NCBI RefSeq assembly: GCF_001509475.1 | Contig: NZ_LLZG01000389.1 | Coordinates: 1-63,209 of the forward strand | Direction: 5' to 3' | Length of the DNA stretch: 63,209 nucleotides | Origin: Streptomyces regalis | GTDB lineage: Bacteria > Actinomycetota > Actinomycetes > Streptomycetales > Streptomycetaceae | Shown: positions 10,586 through 19,927 of the stretch, piece after piece | Layout of the letters: the number at the start of each line of letters is the position of its first letter | Numbering within the stretch: position 1 is the first letter of the stretch | Notes under the pieces: model-generated | Told to the model about the DNA's origin: nothing | Seen by the model: only the letters and a program-made list of their open reading frames with translations | The model's database searches: none | Position numbers and translations under genes: made by a program

Positions 10586-11308
10586 CTAGGATCCGGCCCG
10601 CTCCCAGCCCCGCCGCTCCGGCCGCGGCCCCAGCTGCTCGGGGTCGCGGCTGCGATACACCACATACGGCCGGAACAGGTACTGCACCGGCGCGCTGAAC
10701 ATGTGCACCAGCCGGGTGTACGGCACCAGCGCGATGAGCGCCATGCCGAACACCGCGTGGACCTGGTACAGGACTGGGACGCCTGCCATCAGGTCGGGGT
10801 CCGGGCTGAGGGTGAACAGGCTGCGGGCCCAAGGGGCGATGGACTGGCGGTAGTCGTAGCCGTTGCCGGAGGTGTGGGACAGCTTGGCGACCATGCCCAG
10901 CACGATCGCCGCGACCAGCACGAGGTACATGAGCTTGTCGTTGACGGTGGTCGCGCGGAACACCGGTGCCCGGGTGCGGCGGCGGTAGATCAGCAGCGCG
11001 ATCCCGCCGACCGTGACGATGCCGGCTGCCGTGCCGCCGTAGAGGGAGAACAGGTGGTAGGTGCGCTCGTTCACGCCGACGGCGTCCGTCCACGACGTGG
11101 GGATGAACAGGCCGACGAGGTGGCCGACCAGCACGAACAGGATGCCGTAGTGGAAGGCGGGCGAGGCGATGTTGAGGAGCCTCGACTCGTACACCTGGGA
11201 TGAGCGTGTGGTCCAGCCGAACTTGTCGTAGCGGTGCCGCCAGGCGAGGCCGGCGACGAGCAGGGCGAGGGTGACGTAGGGCAGGACGCCCCACAGGAGG
11301 GTGGTCAT
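10586..11308 (-). CDS. narI: Respiratory nitrate reductase gamma subunit NarI
   Basis: A 240-residue five-helix membrane protein. It is the diheme cytochrome b that oxidises quinol and anchors NarGH to the membrane. Heme-ligand histidines are in FHYGILFVLVGHLVG on an early helix and in YQVHAVFG and RLVHMF on the last helices, the expected four. It is the last gene of narGHJI. Its ATG at 11308 overlaps the narJ stop by 4 bp (ATGA); the long frame further upstream is antisense noise inside narJ. Confidence 0.95.
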   Translation of the reverse strand: MTTLLWGVLPYVTLALLVAGLAWRHRYDKFGWTTRSSQVYESRLLNIASPAFHYGILFVLVGHLVGLFIPTSWTDAVGVNERTYHLFSLYGGTAAGIVTVGGIALLIYRRRTRAPVFRATTVNDKLMYLVLVAAIVLGMVAKLSHTSGNGYDYRQSIAPWARSLFTLSPDPDLMAGVPVLYQVHAVFGMALIALVPYTRLVHMFSAPVQYLFRPYVVYRSRDPEQLGPRPERRGWERAGS

Positions 11309-11799
11309 GGGCGTGCCCCCGTGGGTTCGGCGGGAAGTGTGGCGCACACGGCGTCCAGGACGGAGGCGTACGGTGTGCCGAAGTCGGTGAGCCGGGTGCG
11401 GAGTTGCTCCACGCACTCCCGGTTCTCCAGAAGGAGGCCGGTGTTGCCGGTGCGGGCCGTGAACTCCAGCACCGCGGGCAGGAAGTCGGGCAGTTCCTCG
11501 CCGGTGAACTCCAGGCCGTGCGCACGGTAGACGTCCTTGAAGCGGACCAGCGACATGCCGCGCCGCCGGGTGTCGCCGTCGCGCCACCAGCTCAGGTAGA
11601 GGCTGTGGTGGTTCTTGAAGTCGAAGACCTGGACGTAGTGGGCGGCCAGCTCCTGTGGGGGAGTGACCATCGCGTGGTCGGTGAACTCGCGTAGTTGCGG
11701 GGCGGCTTCACGCAGGAGTGGCAGGCGGGCGCGGAAGTCGTCGTCGGGGTAGGTCAGGCAGAGCGCGGCCGCCTGGTAGAGCACCTCGAAGGACGGCAT
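11305..11799 (-). CDS. narJ: Nitrate reductase assembly chaperone NarJ
   Basis: A 164-residue NarJ/NarW-type (TorD-like, all-helical) chaperone, needed for molybdenum cofactor insertion into NarG and not part of the final enzyme. Visible features are the acidic helix with LTYPDDDFRARLPLL, YVQVFDFKNHHSLYLSWWRDGDTR and DFLPAVLEF, all typical of NarJ. The ATG at 11799 overlaps the narH stop by one base (TGATG); its own stop overlaps narI. The tight packing fits stoichiometric assembly. Confidence 0.95.
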   Translation of the reverse strand: MPSFEVLYQAAALCLTYPDDDFRARLPLLREAAPQLREFTDHAMVTPPQELAAHYVQVFDFKNHHSLYLSWWRDGDTRRRGMSLVRFKDVYRAHGLEFTGEELPDFLPAVLEFTARTGNTGLLLENRECVEQLRTRLTDFGTPYASVLDAVCATLPAEPTGARP

Positions 11800-13421
11800 C
11801 AGGCCTCCTCGGTGTCGGCTGTGGGGGTCGTGTGCGCAGGGTCGTCCGCGGTCTGCCGTCGCCGCAGGATGTGGAAGTTCTCCACCGGCATCAGCGGCAG
11901 CAGTTTGCGGCCGGAGTCCTGTCCGAAGGGTCCGTCCCCGCCCATCCCGGGCCCGCCGTCGTAGTCGAGGCTGCACCCCTGCGGGAGCGCCGACTCCTCC
12001 AGGCGCCGGGCGTCCCCGACGGCCGCCGTCGGAATCACGTACCGGTCCTCGTACTTGGCGATCGCCAGCAACCGGTACATCTGCTCGATCTCGTAGACAC
12101 CCATGCCCACGGCGGCCGGCACCGAAGGATCCGGCTCCTCACCGAGGTTGACCGCCCGCATGTGGGAGCGCATCGCGGCCAGCTTCTCCAGCGAGGACCG
12201 GACCGGGCCGACGTCACCGGCCGTGAACAGCTCCGCCAGGTACTCCAGCGGGATGCGCAGGCTGTCGATCGCGCCGAACAGGTTGCCCGCGTCCTCGCCG
12301 TCGTGCCCGGTCTCCGACAGCGCGTCCACCACCGGCGACAGCGGCGGGATGTACCAGACCATCGGCATCGTCCGGTACTCCGGATGCAGCGGAAGCGCCA
12401 CCCGGTACTTGCTGATCAGCGCGTGCACGGGCGAGCGACGGGCGGCCTCCAGCCAGTCGTACGGGATCCCCGCCTCCTCGCACGCCCGCCGCACCCCGCT
12501 GTCCTCGGGGTCGAGGAACACATCCAACTGCGCCTCGTACAGGTCCCGTTCGCTGCGCACCGAGGCGGCGGCCGTCACCTTGTCGGCGTCGTACAGGATC
12601 ACTCCGAGGTAGCGCAGCCGGCCCACGCACGTCTCCGAGCAGACCGTCGGCAGACCGACCTCGACGCGCGGATAGCACAGCGTGCATTTCTCGGCCTTGC
12701 CGGTGCGGTGGTTGAAGTACACCTTCTTGTACGGGCATCCCGTCACGCACATGCGCCAGCCCCGGCACCGGTCCTGGTCGACGAGGACGATGCCGTCCTC
12801 CGCCCGCTTGTACATCGCGCCGGACGGGCACGACGCCACGCAGGACGGGTTGAGGCAGTGCTCGCAGATGCGCGGCAGATAGAACATGAAGGTCTGCTCG
12901 AACTCGAACCGCACCTTGTCCGAGGCCTGCCTGCGTGCCTGTTCGACCATCGGGTCCAGGTCGCCGTGCGCCGGGGCGCCCGCGAGGTTGTCGTCCCAGT
13001 TCGACGACCACTCGATCTTCATCGGTTTGCCGTCGAGCTGCGAGATCGGCTGTGCCACCGGGAAGTCGTCGCCCAAGGGGGCGTCGGTGAGGTTCTTGTA
13101 GTCGTACGTCCAGGGCTCGTAGTAGTCCTTGATCTCCGGGAGTTCGGGGTTGGAGAAGATCCCGGCGAGCTTGCGCAGCCGCCCGCCGGCCTTGAGTTTC
13201 AGCGCGCCGCGCCGGTTCAGCTCCCAGCCGCCGCGCCAGCGCTCCTGGTCCTCGTAGCGGCGTGGATAGCCCTGGCCGGGGCGGGTCTCGACGTTGTTGA
13301 ACCAGACGTACTCCATGCCGCTCCGGTTGGTCCACGCCTGCTTGCAGGTGACCGAGCAGGTGTGGCAGCCGATGCACTTGTCGAGGTTCATCACCATCGC
13401 TATCTGGGCCATCGGACGCAT
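11799..13421 (-). CDS. narH: Nitrate reductase beta subunit NarH (iron-sulfur)
   Basis: A 540-residue electron-transfer subunit. Four cysteine clusters are visible: CIGCHTCSVTC near the N-terminus, CEHCLNPSCVASCP, CRGWRMCVTGCP and CTLCYPRVEVGLPTVC. The tryptophan in the third cluster replaces a cysteine, as expected for the [3Fe-4S] centre; the others hold [4Fe-4S]. It passes electrons from NarI hemes to NarG. ATG at 13421 overlaps the narG stop by one base; MAQIAMVMNLD three codons later is the alternative start. The 40-residue polar C-terminus (TADDPAHTTPTADTEEA) is Streptomyces-like. Confidence 0.95.
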   Translation of the reverse strand: MRPMAQIAMVMNLDKCIGCHTCSVTCKQAWTNRSGMEYVWFNNVETRPGQGYPRRYEDQERWRGGWELNRRGALKLKAGGRLRKLAGIFSNPELPEIKDYYEPWTYDYKNLTDAPLGDDFPVAQPISQLDGKPMKIEWSSNWDDNLAGAPAHGDLDPMVEQARRQASDKVRFEFEQTFMFYLPRICEHCLNPSCVASCPSGAMYKRAEDGIVLVDQDRCRGWRMCVTGCPYKKVYFNHRTGKAEKCTLCYPRVEVGLPTVCSETCVGRLRYLGVILYDADKVTAAASVRSERDLYEAQLDVFLDPEDSGVRRACEEAGIPYDWLEAARRSPVHALISKYRVALPLHPEYRTMPMVWYIPPLSPVVDALSETGHDGEDAGNLFGAIDSLRIPLEYLAELFTAGDVGPVRSSLEKLAAMRSHMRAVNLGEEPDPSVPAAVGMGVYEIEQMYRLLAIAKYEDRYVIPTAAVGDARRLEESALPQGCSLDYDGGPGMGGDGPFGQDSGRKLLPLMPVENFHILRRRQTADDPAHTTPTADTEEA

Positions 13422-16400
13422 CAGTACTCGACCTCCTGGCTGCGGCGGCGGATCACCGTCACCTCGTCGCGCTGGTTGCCCGTCGGGCCCAGGTAGTTGA
13501 ACGCCCAGGAGAGCTGGGCGTAGCCGCCGACGAGATGGGACGGCTTGAGGATCAGCCGGGTCAGCGAGTTGTGGATGCCGCCGCGCTTGCCGGTGGTCTC
13601 GGCCTTCGGGACGGCGATCGTGCGTTCCTGCGCATGGTGCATGTAGACGGTGCCGGACGGCATACGGTGCGAGACGACGGCCCGGGCGACGACCACGCCG
13701 TTGCGGTTGACCGCCTCGACCCAGTCGTTGTCGACGACGCCGATCGCGTCCGCGTCCCGCGGCGACATCCAGATGTTCTGGCCGCCGCGGGAGAGGGCCA
13801 GCATGAACAGGTTGTCCTGGTACTCGGAGTGGATGGACCACTTGCTGTGCGGGGTGAGGTAACGGACCGTCACCTCCCGCTGTCCGTCCGGGCCGAGGCT
13901 CGGTTCGCCGAACAGCTTGTTCATGTCCAGGGGCGGCCGGTAGACGGGGAGCGCCTCGCCCAGCTCGTGGATCCAGTCGTGGTCGAGGAAGAAGTGCTGG
14001 CGGCCGGTGAGGGTGTGCCAGGGCTTGAGATGCTCGGTGTTGAGGGTGAAGGCGGTGTAGCGGCGCCCGCCCGACTCGCTGCCCGACCACTCCGGCGACG
14101 TGATCACCGGCACGGGTGCGGCCTGCGTGTCCGCGTACGTGACCCGCCTGCCCTCGTGGTCGGCCGCCAGGTGTGCCATCTCCTGCCCGGTGCGGGTCTC
14201 CAGCGTGCGGAAGCCCTGGGTGGCGAGGCGCCCGTTGGTGGTACCGGAGAGGGCGAGGATGGTGTTCGCCGCCTTCACGGCCGTGTCGAGACAGGGGCGG
14301 CCCTCCGGTGTCACGCCGTTCAGCCGCCGGAGGTCCTCGACCTCCTCGTCCGGCTGCAGCGTGATTCCCTTGGCGGGCAGGCCGAGTTCCTCGACCAGCG
14401 GCCCCAGTGCGGCGAACTTCGCGCCGATCGCCGTGTAGTCCCGCTCCACGACGGTCAGGTTCGGCATGGTCTTCCCGGGCACGGGGTCGCACTCGCCGCG
14501 CTTCCAGTCCCGGACGACCCCGCCCGGCTGGGCGATCTCGCCCGGGGTGTCGTGCTGGAGCGGAGTCGCGACCAGGTCTTTCCGCACGCCCAGATGGTCG
14601 ACGGCGAGCTCACTCAGCCGCTCGGCCAGCGCCTTGAACGTGTCGAAGTCGGTGCGCGCCTGCCAGGGCGGATCCACGGCCGGGGTGAAGGAGTGCACGT
14701 AGGGGTGCATGTCCGTGCTGGACAGGTCGTGCTTCTCGTACCAGGTCGCGGCGGGCAGCACGACGTCCGACAGCAGCGTGGACGAGGTCTGCCGGAAGTC
14801 CAGCGACAGCAGCAGATCGAGCTTGCCCTCGGGCGCCTCGTCGCGCCAGGTCACATCCCGCGGCCGTACGTCCTCGGACGCCTCCTCCGCCTGAAGGGAG
14901 GAATGCGTGCCGAGCAGGTGCCGGGTGAAGTACTCGGCGCCCTTCGCGGACGAGCCCAGCAGGTTGGCCCGCCACAGCGTCAGCACACGCGGCCAGTTCT
15001 CCGGCGCGTCCGGGTCCTCGCAGGCGAAATTCAGGGTGCCCGCGCGCAGTTCGGCCACCGCCCGCGCCACCGGATCACCGAACACCTCGCCCAGCTCCAG
15101 CGGATTGCGGTCGAAGGTCGGATAGGACGGCATCCACCCCGCACGCGCCGAGAGCCCGAGACAGTCCGCGCCCGTCATCCCCCGGAACCGGCCCGCACCG
15201 AGCGGCGAGGCCAGCACGTCGGCCGTGAACCGGTCGTAGCGCCACTGGTCGGTGTTGAGGTACCAGTACGCCGTGCCGATCATCTGACGCGGCGGCCGTG
15301 ACCAGTCCGACGCCGCCGCGAGCGTCGCCCAGCCGGTCACCGGACGGCACTTCTCCTGGCCGACGTAGTGCGCCCAGCCGCCGCCGTTGCGGCCCTGGCA
15401 GCCGGTGAGCTGGAGCAGGGCGAGGAAGGCGCGGTAGATCGTCTCGGAGTGGAACCAGTGGTTGGTGCCGGCCCCCATCAGGATCATGCAGCGGCCCTTC
15501 GACCGCTCGGCCGTCCGCGCGAACTCCCTCGCGATCCGCACGCACTTGGCCGCCGGGACGGAGGTGTGTGCCTCCTGCCAGGCGGGCGTGCCGGGCGCGT
15601 CGGCGTCGTCGTACGACACCGGCCAACGGCCGGGCAGCCCGGGTCGCGCCACCCCGTACTGCGCGAGCAGCAGATCGAAGACCGTCGTCACCAGCCGCCC
15701 GCGCACACCGCCGAGCTTCGTCGCCGGGACACCACGCCTTACGACGTCCCCGCGCCCCTGCCCGTGCGGTCCGCCCTCGGTGTCGAAGCGGGGCAGCAGC
15801 ACCTCGACGCCTGCGGCGACCTCACTGCCGTACAGGCTCAACATCGGGCGTGTATAGCCCAGTTCGAGGTTCCACTTGCCGATGCCCGACTCGGCCCAGC
15901 GGAAGCCGAGCGAGCCGTTCGGGGCGACCGCGCGGCCCGTCACCTCGTCCAGCACGACCGTCTTCCACTCGGCACTCTCGGCCGCCTTCCCCAGGTCCGA
16001 GGCGCGCAGGAACTTCGCGGGGACGTACGCGCCGTCCCGCTCCTCCAGGGTCACGAGGAACGGCAGGTCGGTGAACTGCCGTACGTAGTCCGCGAAGAAC
16101 GGTGTCTCGCGGTCGACGAAGAACTCCTTGAGGACGACGTGCCCCATCGCGAGGGCCAGCGCGCCGTCCGTGCCCGGGTGCGGGTGCAGCCACTCGTCGG
16201 CGAACTTGGCGTTGTCGGCGTAGTCGGGGGCGACCACCACGACCTTCTGGCCCCGGTAGCGGGCCTCCGCCATCCAGTGCGCGTCAGGCGTGCGGGTCAC
16301 CGGGACGTTCGAGCCCCACATCATCAGATACGCCGCGTCCCACCAGTCGCCCGACTCCGGTACGTCGGTCTGGTCGCCGAAGACCTGCGGGGAGGCGACG

Positions 16401-17173
16401 GGCAGGTCGGCGTACCAGTCGTAGAAGGACAGCATCGGGGCGCCGATGAGGGAGTGGAAGCGGGCGCCGGCCGCGTGCGACACCATCGACATCGCCGGGA
16501 TGGGGGAGAAGCCGGCGATGCGGTCGGGGCCGTACGTCTTGATGGTGTGGACGTGTGCGGCGGCGACGATCTCGACCGCCTCGTCCCAACTCGCCCGCAC
16601 CAGGCCGCCCTTGCCGCGGGCCTGCTGGTAGCGGCGGCGGCGCTCGGGGTCGTTCTGGATGTCCGCCCAGGCCAGGACGGGGTCTTGCAGGCGTTCCTTC
16701 GCCTCCCGGTACAGCTCCAGGAGCACACCGCGGATGTACGGGTAGCGCACCCGGGTGGGGGAGTAGGTGTACCAGGAGAAGGCGGCGCCGCGGGGGCAGC
16801 CGCGGGGCTCGTACTCGGGGCGGTCGGGGCCGACGCTCGGGTAGTCGGTCGCTTGCGTCTCCCAGGTGATGATGCCGTCCTTGACGTACACCTTCCAGCG
16901 GCAGGAGCCCGTGCAGTTCACGCCGTGCGTGGAGTTCACGACCTTGTCGTGGCTCCAGCGGTCCCGGTAGAAGGCGTCCGCCTCCCGCCCGCCGGTCAGC
17001 CGGATGCTGTGCAGATCGGGCGCGGGCGTGCCCGGCCGGAAGAACCTGCCGGCCTTCAGCAGCACCGCGCCCGGCTCGACGGGCGGCTCGACGGGCGGCT
17101 CGGCGGGCGGCTCGTCGGGCGGTTCGGCCGACGGCTCGGGGGGCGGGGTGGGCGGTATCCGGGTGTCGGTCAC
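13421..17173 (-). CDS. narG: Nitrate reductase alpha subunit NarG
   Basis: A 1250-residue molybdopterin subunit that reduces nitrate to nitrite on the cytoplasmic face. The FS0 cluster motif has H83, C87, C91 and C126, the His-Cys3 set diagnostic of NarG. D256 in YADLPVASP corresponds to the Mo-ligating aspartate. GTG at 17173 is preceded by GGGAG and begins MTDTRIPP. Residues 8-35 are an unusual Pro/Glu-rich tail encoded by 12-bp tandem repeats, so the N-terminus is longer than usual. It is first in narGHJI; Streptomyces often carry several such operons, and the neighbouring cellulase cluster suggests this is the one resembling nar1 of S. coelicolor (inferred from memory of gene order). Confidence 0.95.
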   Translation of the reverse strand: MTDTRIPPTPPPEPSAEPPDEPPAEPPVEPPVEPGAVLLKAGRFFRPGTPAPDLHSIRLTGGREADAFYRDRWSHDKVVNSTHGVNCTGSCRWKVYVKDGIITWETQATDYPSVGPDRPEYEPRGCPRGAAFSWYTYSPTRVRYPYIRGVLLELYREAKERLQDPVLAWADIQNDPERRRRYQQARGKGGLVRASWDEAVEIVAAAHVHTIKTYGPDRIAGFSPIPAMSMVSHAAGARFHSLIGAPMLSFYDWYADLPVASPQVFGDQTDVPESGDWWDAAYLMMWGSNVPVTRTPDAHWMAEARYRGQKVVVVAPDYADNAKFADEWLHPHPGTDGALALAMGHVVLKEFFVDRETPFFADYVRQFTDLPFLVTLEERDGAYVPAKFLRASDLGKAAESAEWKTVVLDEVTGRAVAPNGSLGFRWAESGIGKWNLELGYTRPMLSLYGSEVAAGVEVLLPRFDTEGGPHGQGRGDVVRRGVPATKLGGVRGRLVTTVFDLLLAQYGVARPGLPGRWPVSYDDADAPGTPAWQEAHTSVPAAKCVRIAREFARTAERSKGRCMILMGAGTNHWFHSETIYRAFLALLQLTGCQGRNGGGWAHYVGQEKCRPVTGWATLAAASDWSRPPRQMIGTAYWYLNTDQWRYDRFTADVLASPLGAGRFRGMTGADCLGLSARAGWMPSYPTFDRNPLELGEVFGDPVARAVAELRAGTLNFACEDPDAPENWPRVLTLWRANLLGSSAKGAEYFTRHLLGTHSSLQAEEASEDVRPRDVTWRDEAPEGKLDLLLSLDFRQTSSTLLSDVVLPAATWYEKHDLSSTDMHPYVHSFTPAVDPPWQARTDFDTFKALAERLSELAVDHLGVRKDLVATPLQHDTPGEIAQPGGVVRDWKRGECDPVPGKTMPNLTVVERDYTAIGAKFAALGPLVEELGLPAKGITLQPDEEVEDLRRLNGVTPEGRPCLDTAVKAANTILALSGTTNGRLATQGFRTLETRTGQEMAHLAADHEGRRVTYADTQAAPVPVITSPEWSGSESGGRRYTAFTLNTEHLKPWHTLTGRQHFFLDHDWIHELGEALPVYRPPLDMNKLFGEPSLGPDGQREVTVRYLTPHSKWSIHSEYQDNLFMLALSRGGQNIWMSPRDADAIGVVDNDWVEAVNRNGVVVARAVVSHRMPSGTVYMHHAQERTIAVPKAETTGKRGGIHNSLTRLILKPSHLVGGYAQLSWAFNYLGPTGNQRDEVTVIRRRSQEVEY

Positions 17174-17193
17174 AGGTGCTCCCTTGCTTGCCC

Positions 17194-17403
17194 AGGGCCC
17201 GTCTGGCACATTCCCGCCTGCCCCGCGACGCCTGGCACGCACGCTCGCCGCGTTGCCGAACCGCCCACGTGGCTCCTCCCCCACGCTCGAACCGGCTTCG
17301 CTCGGCTCGCGCGGGGGCACCCCCATCGAGTTGCGATCGCACGCACCAGACGCCGCGGGGCCCGCCCTCCGGGCGGACGACGGGAATGTGCCAGACGGGC
17401 CCT
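17194..17403. mobile_element. MITE-like element with perfect 23-bp inverted ends, upstream of narG
   Basis: Bases 17194-17216 and 17381-17403 are perfect inverted repeats of 23 bp (outer end AGGGCCCGTCTGGCACATTC). They enclose 164 bp with no coding capacity of its own. No clear target duplication is seen at the edges. The element fills most of the 308-bp space between narG and the methyltransferase gene, so narG transcription must start inside it or in the 20 bp next to narG. It could equally be a very large hairpin or a chromosomal repeat family; copy number elsewhere is unknown. Confidence 0.6.
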
Positions 17404-17481
17404 AGTCCCGAACCTAGGGCGGAGCGCGGGAGCGCACCCCTTCACGGCACCCGTACGGGTCCCTGCACGGCCCCGTATGGG

Positions 17482-18297
17482 TCAGACCTTGCGGGCGACC
17501 CCCGCGTACACGGGCACGATGCCCTCCGCCTGGGCCGCCACGTCCTCCGGCTCCGGTCGCCAGCCGTAGACGGGGATGACGCCCGGTCCGAGCAGCTCCA
17601 GGCCGTCGAAGAAGCGGGAGAACTCGGCCAGCGACCGGGGGAAGAAGGGGGTGCCGCTGTGCCGGAAGTGGTTCGCCGCCTTCTCGATGGCCTCCGGGCT
17701 GAGGTCAGGGGTGACCTGGGACAGGATCAGGTAGCTGCCCGGGGCGAGCGCGGCGACGTAACTGCCGAGCAGGCCGTACACGTCGTCGCCGTCGGGATCG
17801 TCGCCCAGGTAGTGGGTCAGCGCGACCAGCGACAGCGCGACCGGCTCGGCGAAGTCCAGCACCTCACCCGCCCGGCCCAGGAGGGCATCGACGTCGCGGA
17901 CGTCGGCGTGCACGTAGTCCGTGCTGCCCTCGGCAGTGCCGTGCAGCAGCGCCTCCGCGTGCCGCAGCACGATCGGGTCGTTGTCCGCGTACACGACCTT
18001 GGACTCCGGGGCGACGCCCTGTGCCACCTGGTGCAGGTTGGGCTCGGTGGGGATGCCCGTGCCGATGTCCAGGAACTGGCGTATCCCGGCCTCGGCGGCG
18101 GTGCGCACGGCCCGGTGCATGAACCGGCGGTTGGCGCGCGCCCCGCGCAGGACCGTGCCGTCCACGGCCAGGATCTTCCGGGCCAGCTCCTCGTCCACCG
18201 GGTAGTTGTCCTTGCCGCCCAGCCACCAGTCGTAGACGCGGGCCGGGTGCGGCCGGCTGGTGTCGACGCGGGTGGGCGCGGTCTCGGATCCGGTCAT
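17482..18297 (-). CDS. SAM-dependent methyltransferase (Methyltransf_19/DUF574 type)
   Basis: A 271-residue protein of the actinobacterial DUF574 group. YDWWLGGKDNYPVDEELA is the family signature near the N-terminus. FLDIGTGIPTEPNLHQVA is the SAM-binding loop and VYADNDPIVL the acidic loop after strand 2. Substrates of this family are unknown; it is greatly expanded in Streptomyces and often lies beside XRE-DUF5753 regulators, as here (next gene upstream on the same strand). ATG at 18297 is well supported by the conserved N-terminal motif. Confidence 0.85.
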   Translation of the reverse strand: MTGSETAPTRVDTSRPHPARVYDWWLGGKDNYPVDEELARKILAVDGTVLRGARANRRFMHRAVRTAAEAGIRQFLDIGTGIPTEPNLHQVAQGVAPESKVVYADNDPIVLRHAEALLHGTAEGSTDYVHADVRDVDALLGRAGEVLDFAEPVALSLVALTHYLGDDPDGDDVYGLLGSYVAALAPGSYLILSQVTPDLSPEAIEKAANHFRHSGTPFFPRSLAEFSRFFDGLELLGPGVIPVYGWRPEPEDVAAQAEGIVPVYAGVARKV

Positions 18298-18411
18298 GCG
18301 GTGTGTTCTCCTCGGTTCTCGGCTGGAACGGAGCTGGGGGAGCCGCTCGGAAGTCGCCGCACGGGGCGCGAAGGTTGCCGCGAAGGGCCGGAAAGGACCG
18401 CCGTACGCCGC

Positions 18412-19275
18412 TCAGAAGTCCTCGCGACGCTCCCGCAGGATCTTCTTCGTGCGCTCGGCCGACGCGGCAGCCGTCGACATGTGGTCCAGGACCTCCAGAT
18501 GCGCGGCGACCTCCTTGCGGGAGTCGAGATACAGGGCGCCGGTCAGGTACTCGGTGTAGACCATGTCGGGCAGCTCGGGCTCGGCGAAGCGGAACAGGGT
18601 GAACGGTGCGTACGTCCCCGGGTGCGGGCCGGAGGCGAACTCGGCGATCTGCAGGGTGACCCGGTCGCGCTCGGCGAACTCCAGGAGCTTGTCCAGTTGG
18701 TCGCGCATCACCTCGCCGCGGACACTCACCGGGCGCCGCAGCACCGTCTCGTCCATGATCACCCACAGGTGGGGCGGGTCGGGGCGCTCCAGCAGCCGCT
18801 GCCGTTCCATGCGCAGCGCCACATGCCGCTCGATGGTCTCCGGCCCCGTCTGGCCGATCGTCCCGGCCTCCATCACGGCATGCGCGTACTCCTGCGTCTG
18901 CAGCAGTCCGGGCACGAAGTGGGGCTCGTAACAGCGGATGATGCGGGCGGCGCCCTCCAGGCTGACGTACAGGCTGAACCAGTCCGGCAGCACGTCGTGG
19001 AACCGCTGCCACCAGCCGGGCAGGTTGGCCTCCTCGGCCAGGGTGACGAACGCGGCCGCGTCCGGCTCCGGCACGCCGTACGTCTCCAGGAGCACCTGCA
19101 CGTACGGGATCTTCAGCGCGACCTCGGCGGTCTCCATCCGGCGTACGGTCGCCGAGGCCACCCGCAGGACCCGTGCGGCCTCGTCACGGCTCAGGCCGGC
19201 CGCCTCGCGCAGTTCCTGCAGGCGTTTGCCGAGCACCACCTGGCCCACGGTGGGGGCTGGTCGCCGCTCGCTCAC
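18412..19275 (-). CDS. XRE-family regulator with DUF5753 domain
   Basis: A 287-residue regulator. An XRE helix-turn-helix (about residues 15-70: LGKRLQELREAAGLSRDEAA, then SATVRRME) is followed by a DUF5753 domain from about 105 to 285 (LYVSLEGAARIIRCYEPHFV, PGLLQT). GTG at 19275 follows GGGGAGGA. These regulators usually pair with a small DUF397 protein; none is adjacent here. It lies upstream of the DUF574-type methyltransferase with a 114-bp gap and may control it or itself. Confidence 0.85.
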   Translation of the reverse strand: MSERRPAPTVGQVVLGKRLQELREAAGLSRDEAARVLRVASATVRRMETAEVALKIPYVQVLLETYGVPEPDAAAFVTLAEEANLPGWWQRFHDVLPDWFSLYVSLEGAARIIRCYEPHFVPGLLQTQEYAHAVMEAGTIGQTGPETIERHVALRMERQRLLERPDPPHLWVIMDETVLRRPVSVRGEVMRDQLDKLLEFAERDRVTLQIAEFASGPHPGTYAPFTLFRFAEPELPDMVYTEYLTGALYLDSRKEVAAHLEVLDHMSTAAASAERTKKILRERREDF

Positions 19276-19501
19276 GCCACGTCCTCCCCTACCCGCCGAA
19301 AGTACGGAGGCAGTGTGCCATGTTCCGGGTGCCATTGGGGTCGCCACTGAGGGTGTTGTGCTCAGCCCCGCTTTACCCCACAGGTAATCGACCGTGCTGA
19401 CCGTCCGCGGGATCGTTGGGTCACCGGGTTCCGGGCGGCGCACTCCGTTCCGGAGCCCGGTCCTGGGACCGCAACTCGACCTCGACGGAGGGTGATTCGT
19501 C

Positions 19502-19927
19502 ATGTCCGCCACCTCGCTTGCCGTGCTCGCCCGGACTTCCGACCCGCGGACCGTGCTGCGCCGTTTCCTGGCCCTGGACGCGGTGGTGACCGGGGCGAAC
19601 GGGGCCGCGTATCTCGTCGCGTCCGGCCCGCTCGGCAGCCTCCTCGGCGTCGACTCGACCCTGCTGCTCGGGCTCGGGGCGTTCCTCGCGGTGTACGCGG
19701 CCGGCGTCGGCCTGCTCGCCGCACGTGCCCGCCCCGCCGCGTTCCCGGTGCGGGCCGTGATCGAGGCCAACCTCGCCTGGGCCGCGCTGAGTCTCGTCGC
19801 CCTCGCGGTGTGGCTGTCGCCGACCACGGCGGGCGCGGTGTGGACCGTCCTCCAGGCGCTCACCGTGGCCGGGTTCGCCGGATTGCAGTACGCAGCGCTG
19901 AAGGCACGTCAGGGCATCAGCGACTGA
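19502..19927 (+). CDS. Small integral membrane protein, unknown function
   Basis: A 141-residue hydrophobic protein with four predicted membrane helices (about residues 20-45, 52-72, 82-102 and 108-132) and a short cytoplasmic N-terminus. ATG at 19502 follows CGGAGGG. It resembles conserved hypothetical membrane proteins of Streptomyces; no catalytic motif is seen. Its 3' end overlaps that of the convergent MmyB-like regulator by 19 bp. Confidence 0.7.
   Translation: MSATSLAVLARTSDPRTVLRRFLALDAVVTGANGAAYLVASGPLGSLLGVDSTLLLGLGAFLAVYAAGVGLLAARARPAAFPVRAVIEANLAWAALSLVALAVWLSPTTAGAVWTVLQALTVAGFAGLQYAALKARQGISD

Noticed and set aside
17073..17120. Tandem 12-bp repeats as a possible repeat array or origin
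   Set aside because: They are in-frame codons of the NarG N-terminal tail.
15368..17569. 733-codon plus-strand open frame across narG and the MITE
   Set aside because: Antisense to narG, which is fully supported by cofactor motifs.
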